Assembly: GCA_959347315.1 (NCBI GenBank)
Contig: OY365810.1
Coordinates: forward strand, 17,297,363 to 17,361,362
Direction of reading: 5' to 3'
DNA from: Bimastos eiseni
Taxonomy: Eukaryota > Annelida > Clitellata > Crassiclitellata > Lumbricidae
DNA length: 64,000 nucleotides
This document shows positions 13,001-24,568 of the stretch, one piece after another. The notes below the pieces were generated by a model. That model did not search any database, was not told the DNA's origin, and saw only the letters and a list, made by a program, of their open reading frames with translations. Every line of letters begins with the position of its first letter. Position 1 is the stretch's first letter. The position numbers and the translations under genes were made by a program.

Positions 13001-16000
13001 ATGCGTAACTTTAACAAAAATTTCACTCAATTGAACAAGTTTCGCATACCTAAAAGAAATTTTATCGTGAATTAACAGCACTTACTATTGTTATTGCATT
13101 CCTAATTTTTTGATTGTTTGCTTTACAGTCAGTGTCAGTTTTGGGTTTTATTAAGCGAGGCAGCCGTTCTGTAACACACAAGCAATAATCAATTATTTCA
13201 CCCAAACGCACCAGCCCACAGAGAGTCGCTGCACAACGGCAACTAAAAATAGTCGTAATCGCAAACGAAAAAATGGAAAGAATGTGGAATGGATATTATT
13301 TATTTAGGAGCATTTTTGCCTCACCGTAGGAGAATGAAGAGGCATAAAGTTTTGATTTTTTTAAAGGAATACATAAAATTATAGTAGGCTAATTATGTTT
13401 TCTCAATTTTTCTTCGTTGTGCCTTATATTATGGTTTCAAGTATTTTTATATTTAAAATTATTTTTTTATTAATATGTACTTTATGGACGGCCTTAAGTG
13501 TGGGCACAGATTTGCACGGCTTCGTACCAATGAGCTGCCTGAGCTAATCGTAGGGACCCGGAAACTTTTCGTGGATGTTTAAGTCCTCTCTCATAACCAG
13601 CTAGCTGCCTGAGTTAAAAAGAAAGAGGAATGTGCACTCCTGGATCAACTAAATTTAGATCTATGTCGATACACGGTGGTTTCGATGGAACTAAGACGAT
13701 GGAGTGAAGAAGGTTAGAGAGATTGAATACTCTCAACTAGTAGCAACTGGGATTATGGAGGACCATGAAGAAATGCCTGTACATCATCAGCAAATAGATG
13801 ACCAACAGCATCATAGATCGGGAAAAGAGAGGAGATGTCAGCCATAGGCTATATAGGATAAACAAGAGAGGACCGAGAACAGAGCCTTGAGGAACACCCA
13901 GTTTAACGTGAACCCATTGGGTTCTGGATTTACCAGTAACAATCAATTTGGGTTCGTTCAGAAAGGTATGAGTGGAACTATCAAAGATATCATATCTATG
14001 ATATGATATTTATAATGTGATAATTTGTGCAGCAGATGCTTAGTAGATTACAACCGGGTTCTATATCACTGCAAGCAGTTCCCGCGTACGTAGCTGGGCC
14101 ACCGTTCTGAGTATACACGGTTCCGAACAATCATCACCGTATTACAAGCTGTGCCAATAGTAACACAATTATAAAGAATTAAACCACGTGATATATTAAT
14201 TAACATGCCTTTCGTGTTCTCCTTGTAGACGGGATGGATAGCCGGGACCTACTTGGTCATGGGAAGTGACTCACAGTGTTCAGGAGGAGGAGGACCAGGT
14301 ATGTGCACTGATCACGTTTCTTCTGGATGAGCGGATGGACGGATGGACGGGTGGACTGACCAGTGAATGGTTAAAGAGATGGGGAAGCGAAAGGACGAAG
14401 GAACATGCATAAGTAAATTTTAGACCTTGTGAAATGTTCTGTGTGTCGTAGGTGTCTGTTCGGATGTTGAGCAGGTGAGTCGTGCTGAGTGGGGAGCTCG
14501 ACCTCCAGCCTGGGCTATTGGTCCTTTGCCATCCAAACCAGTGGGAATGGGATTCGTTCACCACACAGTTACGTCATTCTGCTATACTTATGACGAATGC
14601 GTCGCTCAGATGAAATCCATTCAAAACTATCACATCGATTCAAACGGTAACACAACTTAAATGTGGCCTACAATATATTCATTGGCTTATTCAGAACTGT
14701 ATCAGTTTGAATATCTTTATGTCTTTATGTCTCTATGATTCTGGTCTATGATCATAGTTGGCAATCGCGTTACAATCGGTCTGTTTGTTTTCAATCGAAT
14801 ATCGTTATTGTTGTCATGCTTGCATAAAATGTACACACATTTCTTCTTATGTTCAGGACCTTCAATCAATCAATCTTTCAATCAATCAACAACATCACAA
14901 ACGTACGTGTACCAGTATTATGTGAAATCTCTTTATCGATCTGACTCTTACTTCCTTATAGTTGCAACCATTTCGCATGCATCTGTGTCCTTCGCTAAAG
15001 TGACACGCATTCAACCAGCAGCAGCAGCATATCTTTGGTCTTCAGGGTCGACGTGGTCATTATTATACCTAGACCCATCCTAAGCAAAAGCTTTCAGATG
15101 GAGTATTCATCATCTCTGAGTTCCTGCCATTCAGATGCATCAAATGAGGAGAAGGTGAATGGAGCAGTCATCATTTTCATCTCTAATTCAGTATCAACTG
15201 CTACGAAAACCTTCGCTAGGCGTGTCCCGCGAATGGAGCTCGTGTGGGTGTGTGCAGGCGATGGTACCTGAAAAATCTGCGCATTATAATCCTCCGCTAG
15301 ACCAGCATATCAGCATGGTTAACTTTTGCAATAATGGATTAGTCAATCGAAGCAATCCTTAGAAACGGACTAAAAGCGCATCTACTGCCGGGTGGAGACT
15401 CAATCAGCTAGACATAACAGCACATGGCTTATGCCACAGGTTAGCTTATGTCTCTGGTCAGCTAATGCCTCCGGTTGGCTTATGCCTCAGGTTAGCTTAT
15501 GTCTCTGGTCAGCTAATGCCTCCGGTTGGCTTATGCCACAGGTTAGCTTATGTCTCTGGTCAGCTAATGCCTCCGGTTGGCTTATGCCTCAGGATAACTA
15601 TAGCGCCTCTAGTCAGCTCATAGCTCTGGTTAGCTAATGCATCTGGTCAGCTTTGTACTCTGGTTAGCTTATGCCTCTGGTCAGCATATTCATCTGGTTA
15701 AGTAATGCTGTTGGTCAGCTTATGCCTCTGGTCAGCTATGTCTTTGGTTAGCTTATGCCTCTGGTTAGCTTATGCCTCTGGTTAGCTTGTGTCTCTGGTT
15801 AGCTTATGCCTCTGGCTAGCTTGTGTCTCTGGTTAGCGTGTGTCTCTGGTTAGCTTATACCTCTGGTTAGCTTGTGTCTCTGGTTAGCTTATGCCTCTGG
15901 TTAGCTTATGCCTCTGGTTAGCTTGTATCTCTGGTTAGCTTGTGTCTCTGGTTAGCTTATGACTCTGGTCAGCTTGTGTCTCTGGCTAGTTTGTGTCTTT

Positions 16001-17571
16001 GGTTAGCTCATGCCTCTGGTTAAGTTATGCCTCTGGTTAGCTTATGCCTCTGATTAGAACGTCCTCGATAGGCCTATGCTTATGTGCTTCACTCTTTATC
16101 TGGGTTGTGGCTCCAACGTTAAAACTGACCACGGCGTAATTGGGGTCATAAGGTCTGCTCTTCCAACAGCTCTTCCAACAGCTCTTCCAACAGCCATATA
16201 CAGAAGAACACAACGATACCTTATGTCTTCCCGGCTTCAATGTGCACTTTTGAACATTATTATTGAGGCCGCATCAAAATCATCTGTATTATAATTGCAG
16301 TATATAACATGATTGACTTCAAACTGAAGTGATATCATGGCGATTATCATCAGTACATGCTGTACTAGTAGCAGTAGTAGTTATACATATAGTAGGGAAA
16401 GTAGTGGTAGCAGTATTTATTGCTATAGTTGTTTCATGAATCGTGTAGGTTGGCCAGATATTGGCTACAACTGGTTGGTGGGTGAGGACGGGCGTGCGTA
16501 CGAGGGCCGTGGTTGGGATAAGGTTGGAGCCCATACTTATGGATACAACGATATCGCGGTGGCTGTGTCTGTCATCGGAGATTTCACATCTCGAGTGCCT
16601 AACGCTGTCGCTCAGTCAGCCATCGTCAACATCTTCAATTGCGCCATCCAACAGGTCAGAAATCAACTGTCGAAACCATTTCCATTTAATGCATAGTGTA
16701 TACTGAATATAATAACATTAAGAGGGATATCGGGAACAGTTAAATTTAATTGTCCTATAATTACCTAAACTAAAAATATAGTTAAGTCGGCTAGCCTATA
16801 TATTAAAATACTGATTCTACAGAGGCGATGAACGGCTCAATGTCGCATGCGCAAGCCCAACGTTGATTGAAATAATAATTAAGGTGAAACGAAGCAGAAT
16901 TTTAGCTGATTCAAAATCAGTAAGGCATGAACTCAAGTTCAAGTCCACACCTGGGATCTAAATGCATCTCCCCAGTCCCAGGTCTTCAGTTTCCGCGTTG
17001 GCTGTGAAGCAGTGCATCACTATGGAAGCCATAATATAAACCTCATCGATAACTTTGTGCCTCGTATTTGCCTTGTATATTAGCAGGCCAGACGACAGCT
17101 ACGACTTCTTGTCCAGAATTCCAAGAACCATAATTGAACCGTTCTAATCTTATCACATTAATAGTAAAGTCACACTGTGAGCTTTATTGTCACTGAATCT
17201 GATCATTACGATCATCTGTCTTCTGTATTTTGATCCATTCATTGGTTTCCATTTAACCTCAGACTTTCATTCAAGTACTATGTAAAACGTACATTACGTT
17301 AAGCTTATCTCAGTGCAATTCAGTGTTGCATTTGTGGAACCTTCTCAGAGCTTGTCTTAAGGTCGATCTGCAACTTCGGGGCAATGTGTCAGTCACGATT
17401 CATCAATTGGGGGCATTTATGTTCAGCGCATTTTGCATATCGTAATGCATATTGCAGCATAATAATCTATTAGGCCTATCTCGTTGCATTCAATTTCGTT
17501 ATAGTCATATTATTATTTACTATTGTAAGAAAAACTAATTATTATTATTACTACTATTAATACTATTATTA

Positions 17572-17638
<67 letters not shown>

Positions 17639-18332
17639 GCACGAAATTGGAACAATCTTTTGGCCACGCAAAGCATGCACTTCAGCCGCGACTACCCGTA
17701 AGTAGACCTAAGTATATAAAACAAAGTAAGTAGATAAAATGAAACGCTTTTGAGATGAGCATTCTTAGTCCATTTGTTTGTACTGTACAGAATTAGCTAC
17801 TGTTCGATACTCTACGGCCTCTACTGTCTGCCAAAATCCACCCCATTGCCACTTGTCTCTGTTATCTACACTGCAGCTCATCTACATGTAGTCAAAACTC
17901 CTGGCTCTTGAGTTCACATTACTCATGCTCTACGACAACTACATGTAGGCTACACTAGTAATTTCAAACTGACAACCCCACCGTATGATTACAAACATAG
18001 TATGAATGAACGATGACAAGTTATAACATGAGTTGAATTTAACTGTCAGCAGTCATGCAAGGCGCAATCTGACTCGGTGTGAATCCATTTTGCTTTGTTC
18101 GAGATGTTCTTTTAGAAATACCGTATTTTTTTTCATATTTGCATATTAACTTGTTGACTTATTCATTTGTTAATAGGGAATTCTAGCGAGCAACTATGAG
18201 ATGTTTGGCCATCGTGACGGGGGCTGCACAGCCTGCCCTGGGGACCAGCTATACGCCCTCATCAGGACCTGGCCTCAGTACAGCTTCAGGGACATCGTCA
18301 ACTACTGCGTCGAGGGCCTCGATGATCAATAG
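9126..18332 (+). CDS. Secreted peptidoglycan recognition protein with N-terminal SH3b-like domain, copy 1 (6 exons)
   Basis: Exons: 9126-9255, 10979-11100, 14229-14298, 14452-14646, 16449-16654, 18177-18332. All junctions are GT-AG and the phases agree, giving 292 aa. Residues 1-18 are a signal peptide ([18 protein letters not shown]). Residues about 31-100 look like a bacterial-type SH3 domain (GVNVRSS near the start, TGWIAGTYL at the end). Residues 113-285 are a PGRP/amidase_2 domain. By alignment with the family, the zinc site is H144 (FVHHT), Y179 (DIGYNW), H253 (GHRD) and C261 (ACPGD). The last Cys marks amidase-competent PGRPs, so it should cleave the MurNAc-L-Ala bond of peptidoglycan outside the cell. 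The C151-C157 pair fits the conserved PGRP disulfide. The domain order recalls bacterial endolysins. An AATAAA lies about 95 bp past the stop. Confidence 0.9.
9470..9815. repeat. About 22-bp minisatellite in intron 1 of PGRP copy 1
   Basis: Degenerate tandem copies of a CACCCATCATAATCACACACGT-like unit. Confidence 0.85.
9821..10005 (+). mobile_element. LINE (CR1-like) 3' end fragment
   Basis: The plus strand encodes an [14 protein letters not shown] motif like the C-terminus of CR1/Jockey-type RT ORFs (P-x-x-WN-x-LP). It then has the GGGGCGCTATATAAAACTG tail and a (TAA)n tract, the normal 3' end of such a LINE. Confidence 0.7.
10006..10122. repeat. (TAA)n microsatellite at LINE 3' end
   Basis: Nearly pure TAA triplets follow the LINE tail directly. 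They create minus-strand poly-Leu and poly-Ile reading frames that are not genes. Confidence 0.95.
10340..10920. repeat. (TGTC/TCTC)n microsatellite with an 18-bp sub-array
   Basis: Pyrimidine-rich TGTC/CTCT repeats. About 10690-10850 holds eight near-perfect 18-bp units (CTGTCTCTATCTATCCAT). It lies just before the exon 2 acceptor of PGRP copy 1; copy 2 keeps a shorter version at about 47970-48080. Confidence 0.9.
11101..11969. other. First part of intron 2, PGRP copy 1
   Basis: No gene is visible. About 11755-11830, read on the minus strand, has tRNA-like box words and may be a SINE head. The rest is AT-rich unique sequence. Confidence 0.4.
11970..12700. repeat. 14-bp minisatellite, about 50 units
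   Basis: The unit is AGATACATATGCAC with point variants. Since 14 is not a multiple of 3 and the minus-strand units lack stops, all three minus frames stay open for 220-317 codons of a repeating Met-Tyr-Leu-Cys-Ile-Cys pattern. Those frames are not genes. Confidence 0.95.
12899..13494. mobile_element. Non-autonomous DNA transposon, GGGCCGTCCAT family, copy A
   Basis: Inverted ends GGGCCGTCCATTAATG and TTTATGGACGGCC are flanked by TAA on both sides (it can also be read as TTAA). The interior is non-coding and homologous to copies at 27617/44928, 55291 and 57322. A TAA duplication suggests a PIF/Harbinger-like element; TTAA would suggest piggyBac. It sits in intron 2 of PGRP copy 1. Confidence 0.75.
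13737..13975 (-). pseudogene. LINE reverse transcriptase fragment
   Basis: The minus strand encodes [19 protein letters not shown], the RT motif before the catalytic loop. After a frameshift it encodes LFADD, the active-site motif. Only about 80 codons remain. A 5'-truncated or decayed CR1/Jockey-like LINE in intron 2 of PGRP copy 1. Confidence 0.75.
15420..16055. repeat. 17-bp minisatellite with 51-bp higher-order units, intron 4 of PGRP copy 1
   Basis: The unit is GGTTAGCTTATGCCTCT. The first part is organised in 51-bp trimers, which explains a 17-residue periodic reading frame. The same array occupies intron 4 of copy 2 in a longer form. Confidence 0.95.
16655..18176. other. Intron 5 of PGRP copy 1
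   Basis: No gene is visible. About 17540-17638 is (TTA)n. The first about 15 nt match copy 2 exactly, then identity drops sharply, marking the end of the highly similar exon 4-exon 5 tract. Confidence 0.5.
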
Positions 18333-18469
18333 ATCTTACGATGCGACATCTGACGTTCTGTTGTTCGGTGGATATTTGCAATTAATCGACCGAGGAATAA
18401 TAAAAGTTGTATTGATGATGATAGGAATAAATCATCAAATACTGGATGTTGTTTTCTTATGACTAGATA

Positions 18470-18625
18470 GCAACCGTGCTTTCTCTGTTGTGGGTCCTTC
18501 GACATGGAATGAGCTCCAACTTGAGCTTGTGGTTTTTACAAATCCCTTGTTTCTATGGTCTTGGCTGGGCCGGAAGAGCTCATGAGTAGGTACTTGAAGT
18601 GGCGCTGTATAAATCCTGAGAATGA
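18470..18625 (+). mobile_element. LINE 3' end fragment downstream of PGRP copy 1
   Basis: The plus strand encodes an AFSVVGPSTWNELQ motif (the P-x-x-WN motif of CR1-like RT C-termini), then GTGGCGCTGTATAAATCCTG, a degenerate LINE tail. Confidence 0.6.
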
Positions 18626-18674
18626 ACGAATGAAAGTAAAGATTTATCATGTCTTCTGCATCTCAAAAAGGTTA

Positions 18675-18726
18675 CTATTATTATTATTATAATTATAATT
18701 ATAATTATTATTATTATTATTATTAC

Positions 18727-18801
<75 letters not shown>

Positions 18802-18845
18802 CATCATCATTATCATCATTATCATCATTATCATCATTATCATTT
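18675..18845. repeat. (TTA)n and (TCA)n microsatellite
   Basis: Long pure triplet runs. Poly-Tyr, poly-Asn and poly-Ile frames here are artefacts. Confidence 0.95.
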
Positions 18846-18929
18846 AGCATGGTAGTGTTGACGGAAAACACATATGGCGTTCCCTCGCTGGACAGTCTTT
18901 GGAATAGGTAGCTTGTCTCGAGTGTGTCA

Positions 18930-19304
18930 TGACTCATGGGTCACATCGGTCAGCCTTCGTCCCAAATCCAACACAAAGTTCAAACCCTCGGAACTCCAAG
19001 CACCAACGGACTCCAGTGCCACCGCCACAAAAGAATGCGTTCGGGTGATCGATACGTACTTTGCTCTCTTGGCGATTGCTGCACGGTTTGGTGCTTCTTC
19101 TGCTGCAGTTGATGTCGCTGTCAGGTATGAAGACGCATAAGTGTCTGAAAGAGTCACATCCCAAGTGAGGTACCTGCCGCATGACCAAGGAATGAGTGTC
19201 ATGCCGTCCGGTTGCTTGCCATTTTCCCTGGTGAGGCCCAAAGGTTCCTTCTGAGAAGGCATGCTCGACCTTCGAAATGATCTATATATTAAGTCACTGA
19301 GCAT
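18930..19304 (-). pseudogene. Retroelement C-terminal domain remnant
   Basis: A 125-codon minus-strand ORF contains KQPDGMTLIPWSCGRYLTWD and KYVSITRTHSFVAVALESVG. These resemble the 'RPDG..L.PW..G..L.WD.T' and 'KY..L...H.F.PVA.ET.G' blocks often found near the C-terminus of retrotransposon ORFs in marine invertebrate genomes. No RT core is adjacent. The assignment comes from recalled motif patterns only. Confidence 0.45.
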
Positions 19305-19479
19305 ACTGTGTTGTTGTTGTCGGCCTGCGTTTCTTCTGCATGCCAGACCATGGAGTCCTCTGGCGTCAACCTTCTCGCCACAGAGACACAGATGAGACTC
19401 ACATAGTTTTGTTCCGAGTCAAATTCCAACTGCGATCCTTTGATTTCGTCTGACAATCGGAGATCCAATGATGATGATG

Positions 19480-19522
19480 ATACTAATAATAATAATAACA
19501 ATATCATCATCATCATCATCAT

Positions 19523-19560
<38 letters not shown>

Positions 19561-19562
19561 CC
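19480..19562. repeat. (ATC)n microsatellite
   Basis: CAT/ATC triplets, giving a poly-Met frame on the minus strand. Confidence 0.9.
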
Positions 19563-19599
19563 CCCACCTACGGGTCAAGTTCTTCACGGCCTCCACGAT

Positions 19600-21370
19600 A
19601 AAAATTTCGCGGCCTCTTTCTCCTTGTCACCATTACAATTTGCAGCTATAGGAACCTTTGCTGTAAAAAATAACAATGTTTGCTGAAATTAAACATGAAG
19701 TAAAACGACTCTAGTTAACATTTTAACTTGATTGCACACAAAACGAAATAATCGCATTTAACACATGTGGCCCTATCGAAATTAGGCCTAATCAGAAAAA
19801 ACGGTATGTACCGCTTATTTGGGATAATATTTGTAGGCCTATGCTACAATAGAACGTGGATGAAATTGCACCAAAAACTGTTAGTTATATCGAACTTGGG
19901 TTACAACTGCAAAAACACTAAGCAGTCGCATTTAACATATGTATGCCTGTCGAATTTAAGCTTAAGATTAAAAAATGCCCACAATCCACAACAATCTTAT
20001 TTCAGATTCATGCAATAAACTAGCTAAATCATGATCAACATTTGACAATCGTAGTTCAACACATCCAGCGGCGTCGGTTGACCTCCCGGAAGCCGAAGTT
20101 TTAAACTAGCTAAATCATGATCAACATTTAACAATCGTAGTTCAACACATCCAGCGGCGTCGGTTGACCTCCCGGAAGCCGAAGTTTTGAAAGTGAGGGG
20201 ACACAAAGGGAAACTGCGGAAAACCGCGCGAAACCTCTGTCTCCGAGTGCCCCTCGTCCAATTTACAGAACATTGTGTCCCCTTTGCAGGGTAACGTGTT
20301 CTAGTTACTAATGACATATCTAGAATTGTTGTCAGATATTTGAATCATTGGGCTTATGCCGGTTTCAAGCATTCGAAGACCTGCCAAATCCACAGACTAC
20401 ATGTAGCGAATAAGATACGGTAACCGTTCTGTAAACTTCTGCGGTAGGCCAGAGAAGCATCGCTTGATGCTTTAACGCACTACATTGTTTAGGTGCTTTT
20501 CAGTGCTAGGATCTTGTGAGGTCAAGCCAGCCAAGAGGACAGCTAGCATGGCCAGATCGTAATCGTAATCTCCAAATTTCTAAAGCGCCACTTGAAAGCT
20601 AAGCGCAGGGCACCAACTTATTCAGGGTTGTCCGAAGGAGAGTCCGTTGGAGGTCAAAGTTCGGTTTCCAGGAGGTCAGCAGGGAGGCTGAGTAGCTGTT
20701 AAGGGGGGGGGTGTCGTTTCAGAGCTAAAGGGGTTCAGGCCTGAACTAAAAAAAAAGTTAGAAAATTTTACCGATTGATCAACGCAGAGAAAACCAAACA
20801 ATGGTGTATGAAAAGACCAAACAGACAACCAGTAAGAACAAGAAGAGGCGAATGCCTCGGCATAACTATCAACACAAGGCAAGCGCCAGACGAGACATGC
20901 CTTGTCTTACTTCAACATGAGAATTAGGTAGTCGCGTAAACGGTAATTGAATATATTATTATCACCTGGCTTCTTCTACAAGCGTCCGACTAAATATTAA
21001 TCATCATAACCATAACCACAGTTTATTTAATTGGTTCACTATCATTATACAAATGTAGGTAACAAATTCTCTGTGAACAATGTATATAATTTATACATCA
21101 TTACTCGTTTAGTTATAAACTAACAGTATCAGAGCGAGAATTAAATTTTTCCTAAATACCATCTGCTGTTACACAGAGTAATAAATAAAACAATAATGGA
21201 AAACCCTTAAGGGACAGAGATCCCGCTAGCAGGGTCACCCAATTACAGAGACGAAATTAAGTAGTGGTGGATGACGTATTGAGTAGGCCTATATTCAGTT
21301 AGATGGTAAAGTTACTAGACTTAACTACTTAATTAATATGAAGTATACAAACTTAACAGATAGTAAAGAA
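19600..21370. other. Intergenic; 86-bp tandem duplication
   Basis: 20017-20188 holds two nearly identical 86-bp units starting AAACTAGCTAAATCATGATC. Otherwise no gene or recognisable element. Confidence 0.6.
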
Positions 21371-21379
21371 TCAGGCACT

Positions 21380-22189
21380 TCATGTCGAGTGAGTCAATAG
21401 GTGCTTAAGGAGTCGGTATTTAAAGGTTTCATAGTGGTTTATATTCCGGATTTCGTGTGGTAGGCAATTCCAGGCCATGGAACCAGCATTGGCAATCGAG
21501 AATTTACGCGTGTTTGTACGAGGAAAAATAGGCCGATAATCATTAACATTTCTAAGACAATATGGATTAGCTAGCTGAAATGGTTTGAGGTAGTTCAGAT
21601 AAGCAGAAGGTAGTAATTTATTCATAAACTTATATACAAATTCATTGTCTGACATAGCGTTATTTGCGATACTTGCAATAATGGGAAGGGAAGAGGTATC
21701 TGACAAGGAGGTTTTCCTAATGATTTTAATTGCTCGATTTTGAAGTACAACTAATCTATTCAACCGTGAGTGATAGTTTGCCGCCCAAAATTACATTGCA
21801 GTAGATTAAGTAGGGATGAATTATGGAAAAGTAAAGTTTCACGCAAATTATTTTAAGTATTAGGTACGCGATGCGTGATATAATCCCAATATGTTTGGAT
21901 ATTTTTGAGGAGATTTTTTTAATATGCGTGTTCCAACAAAGGAATTGGTCAACATAGACCTCTAGAAATTTCGTAGATTTGACTGCAGGTAAGGGTGTAT
22001 CAGCAAGTTTCAATTGCACTTCGATAGAGGAGATTTTTTCCGATGTGAGGCAAAGCAGATGTAATTAATTTTCGTGGCGTTGAGAGTAAGTCCATTTGCA
22101 AGAAACCAATCATAAACTAAAACAAGTTCTCGATTTAAAGATGAGATCAGTTGCTCATAGGAGGGAGCTAGATGCAAGAATGCTAGTAT
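21380..22189 (-). pseudogene. LINE reverse transcriptase, C-terminal half (split by insertion)
   Basis: The minus strand reads from the junction into the RT thumb (WFLANGLTLNATKINYICF), then KSTKFLEVYVDQFLCW and the C-terminal domain with LVVLQNRAIKIIR and AGSMAWNCLP. The order matches the end of a CR1/Jockey-like ORF. There is one frameshift near 22160. Its upstream half lies at 25568-26060, and the two halves meet exactly at the 22190-25567 insertion. Confidence 0.85.
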
Positions 22190-22876
22190 TGTGGCGGACA
22201 GGCCACAAGGCTTGAATGAATGATTTATTTAAATAATCGGCTCGCCATAGTGTTATTTTACGTCTATTTTTTTTCAGTGTTGCGCATAGGAAGGAAGACC
22301 GATCGGCGGTTTTTAATTGAGTGCATAGCTTGCAGACGCATGAATTGGCTTGAGTATAGCCTGACATGCGGTGCATCGCTATATATGTGAAGCAGTGGTT
22401 CGTACTGCTTCATACGTAGAGTTGTTCTCGTACCGCTCCAGGGATCGTTGAGTGTTGCCATATAAATACGACCTCTAGTGACAGCCGCTCTCGCGGTCAG
22501 GCTGGTGCTGCTTTTCGCTGATCTGGCGGGGTGGGCCCCTCTGCCGTCGATCGCAAGACGGACCGTGCCCTGATCGTAGGAGTCAACAGGCTGACAGAGA
22601 AAGACCGATCGTGAGAAATGCTCACAGGTCTGGTTACCGTTCGAGAGTGCGTAAAGACCCGATCGAGAGAAATAAATGAATGAATGACAGGTCTGTTCGG
22701 AAATACGGGGAAGATGGTGACCCCGTTGGTGGCCGTGAGTGATACAGACTGGGTGAGTCCCAGAAGGGACCGACGCATATATCGAGAGAGACCTCGGCGG
22801 CCGACCGAGAGATAGACTGGGAAAAATCCCCGACCGTGCAGACCGTGGGAGTTCTGGTGGCCGAGAAATAGTCTTG

Positions 22877-22908
22877 TTGGCTACCTAGATCGGTCATAGT
22901 TACTCCTC
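22877..22908 (-). repeat. 28S-like cassette 1 of 6
   Basis: The minus strand reads GAGTAACTATGAC, then 5-6 variable nt, then TAGGTAGCCAA. This is the best-preserved copy together with the one at 23968. Compare the 28S rRNA R2-site segment GAGTAACTATGAC-(7 nt)-AGGTAGCCAA. Confidence 0.75.
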
Positions 22909-23292
22909 GAGAATACCAGCCGGTTGTCGGATACGTGACCCCGTCGGTGGCCGTGAGAAATAGAGATCGGGTAAAGCCCCGAGCAACCGAACGCTACATC
23001 GAGACAGATTTATGGCGACTGTTGAGATAATTTACGGGAAGAATTCCCCAGTGTACACGTTGGTTAAAAGACGGGGAGGGCGGACCCGTGAAGCCGTTGG
23101 AAACAGACTGAGAGCTACCGGAGAAGCCGTTGACAAATACTGGAAAACATGAATATATTCGATAAATACGGGGAGGGTGACCCCATTGTTGCGTTAGATA
23201 CAGGGAAAGTTCCCTTTGGTGCCGAAAACCTGATCAATTGTGAGCGTCTCCGCATATTCTTTCTATTTACGGTTTTCCGTAAATATCTATGC

Positions 23293-23325
23293 TTGGCTAC
23301 CTAACGGTGGTCATACTTACTCCTC
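23293..23325 (-). repeat. 28S-like cassette 2 of 6
   Basis: Minus strand GAGTAAGTATGACC ... TAGGTAGCCAA; one change in the first block. Confidence 0.7.
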
Positions 23326-23488
23326 TCGTTTACCAGCAATCTGTTGAATTGCGTGTCTGATCGCAATGTCTTAGGTCGCGGTTTCCCCGCGTATCTTTAC
23401 CTGAGTTACTAAACGTAATATCTGTACTTGCGGTGTTCCCGCAGTATGTCTTCTTGATTGTCTTACGGTCTTTCGGTAAATATTCTTA

Positions 23489-23520
23489 CTGGCTACCTAT
23501 GTTGGTCACAGTTACTCCTC
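23489..23520 (-). repeat. 28S-like cassette 3 of 6
   Basis: Minus strand GAGTAACTGTGACC ... TAGGTAGCCAG. Confidence 0.7.
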
Positions 23521-23967
23521 TCGGTTTTCCAGAAATCTATTCACTTGTCTGTCTAGTTGCAATATCTTGGCTCGCGGTTTCCCCGCGAGGCGTCTACTAA
23601 TTTCTTCTTGTAGATCTAACTACATAATCTCTTTTCGAGGACTTCCTCGAAAGATCTGCCAGTGGTTCGTTCCAGTGTATAAGAGACAGAGTACAATTGC
23701 TTCAGAGAAAGTGATTATAATAATACAGGTCTGTGTGAAACATAGAGGTAACGTGGTGACACTTACCTCAGTTGCCTGTGAGAGAATCGAGTCTGAGAAA
23801 CGAGAGTTGGTGCATTACCGTTGGTCAGATCTCTAGGTGACGAATACAAATATGTCCCTACGATGGGATGAATAAATGCAGTCAATGAGAGTTAAAGACA
23901 TGTGAGAGTCTGGGTGATCGGATATTAAAGTATATGACAGATGCAAGCCGGCCGAGGAATATACTTG

Positions 23968-24000
23968 TTGGCTACCTAGTTCGGTCATAGTTACTCCTCC
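23968..24000 (-). repeat. 28S-like cassette 4 of 6
   Basis: Minus strand GAGTAACTATGACC ... TAGGTAGCCAA; both conserved blocks are intact. Confidence 0.75.
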
Positions 24001-24324
24001 CGTTTTCCCCAGGTTGTCGGAGACATGAAAAGTCGGGTGGCCGCAAGAGATACAAGCCGAGTAGATTCCCGCAGTAGCAGCCGTACAAACCGAGAGAGCT
24101 GCCGGTGGAGAGTTGGCACATACGGGGAAAGTTCCCCATTGAATACGTTCGATAGAAATATCGGGGAAATTCCCGAAGGACCCGCTGGAATTACACGCGG
24201 AGGGTGAACACGTTAGAAGAGCACGTGACAAACAAGAGAAAACACTGGTGCCGATTGATACCTTCAGGTTACTAGTCAAGTAACTCTTCTTGATGGCTTT
24301 ATAGTCGTTCGATAGATACTCTTG

Positions 24325-24357
24325 TTTGTTACCTACGTTGGTCATAGTTACTCCTCC
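24325..24357 (-). repeat. 28S-like cassette 5 of 6
   Basis: Minus strand GAGTAACTATGACC ... TAGGTAACAAA; the second block has two changes. Confidence 0.7.
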
Positions 24358-24568
24358 CGGTTTCCCGAGTATCAGAATATATTACGGTGTTGGCGGACAA
24401 TTGCCAACGCAGAGGACGGTCAACCGTGTGCCTGATAACTTATGCGTGTGAGGCCGGTATGCCACACACGGAAATGGGCCAAGAGGCCGACGTGAAAGTC
24501 TGGGCAGTCGGAAACCCAGGGTAAAGATAGTAAGCAGACCAAGAATTGATCGATGCGTAAATATTACT

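Noticed and set aside
15392..15637. 17-residue periodic ORF (and its longer relative at 52009-52356)
   Set aside because: 51-bp higher-order minisatellite inside PGRP intron 4; not part of the spliced gene.
23833..24345. 170-codon minus-strand ORF in the hairpin element
   Set aside because: Composition follows the hairpin and cassette repeats; no domain, signal or neighbour support.
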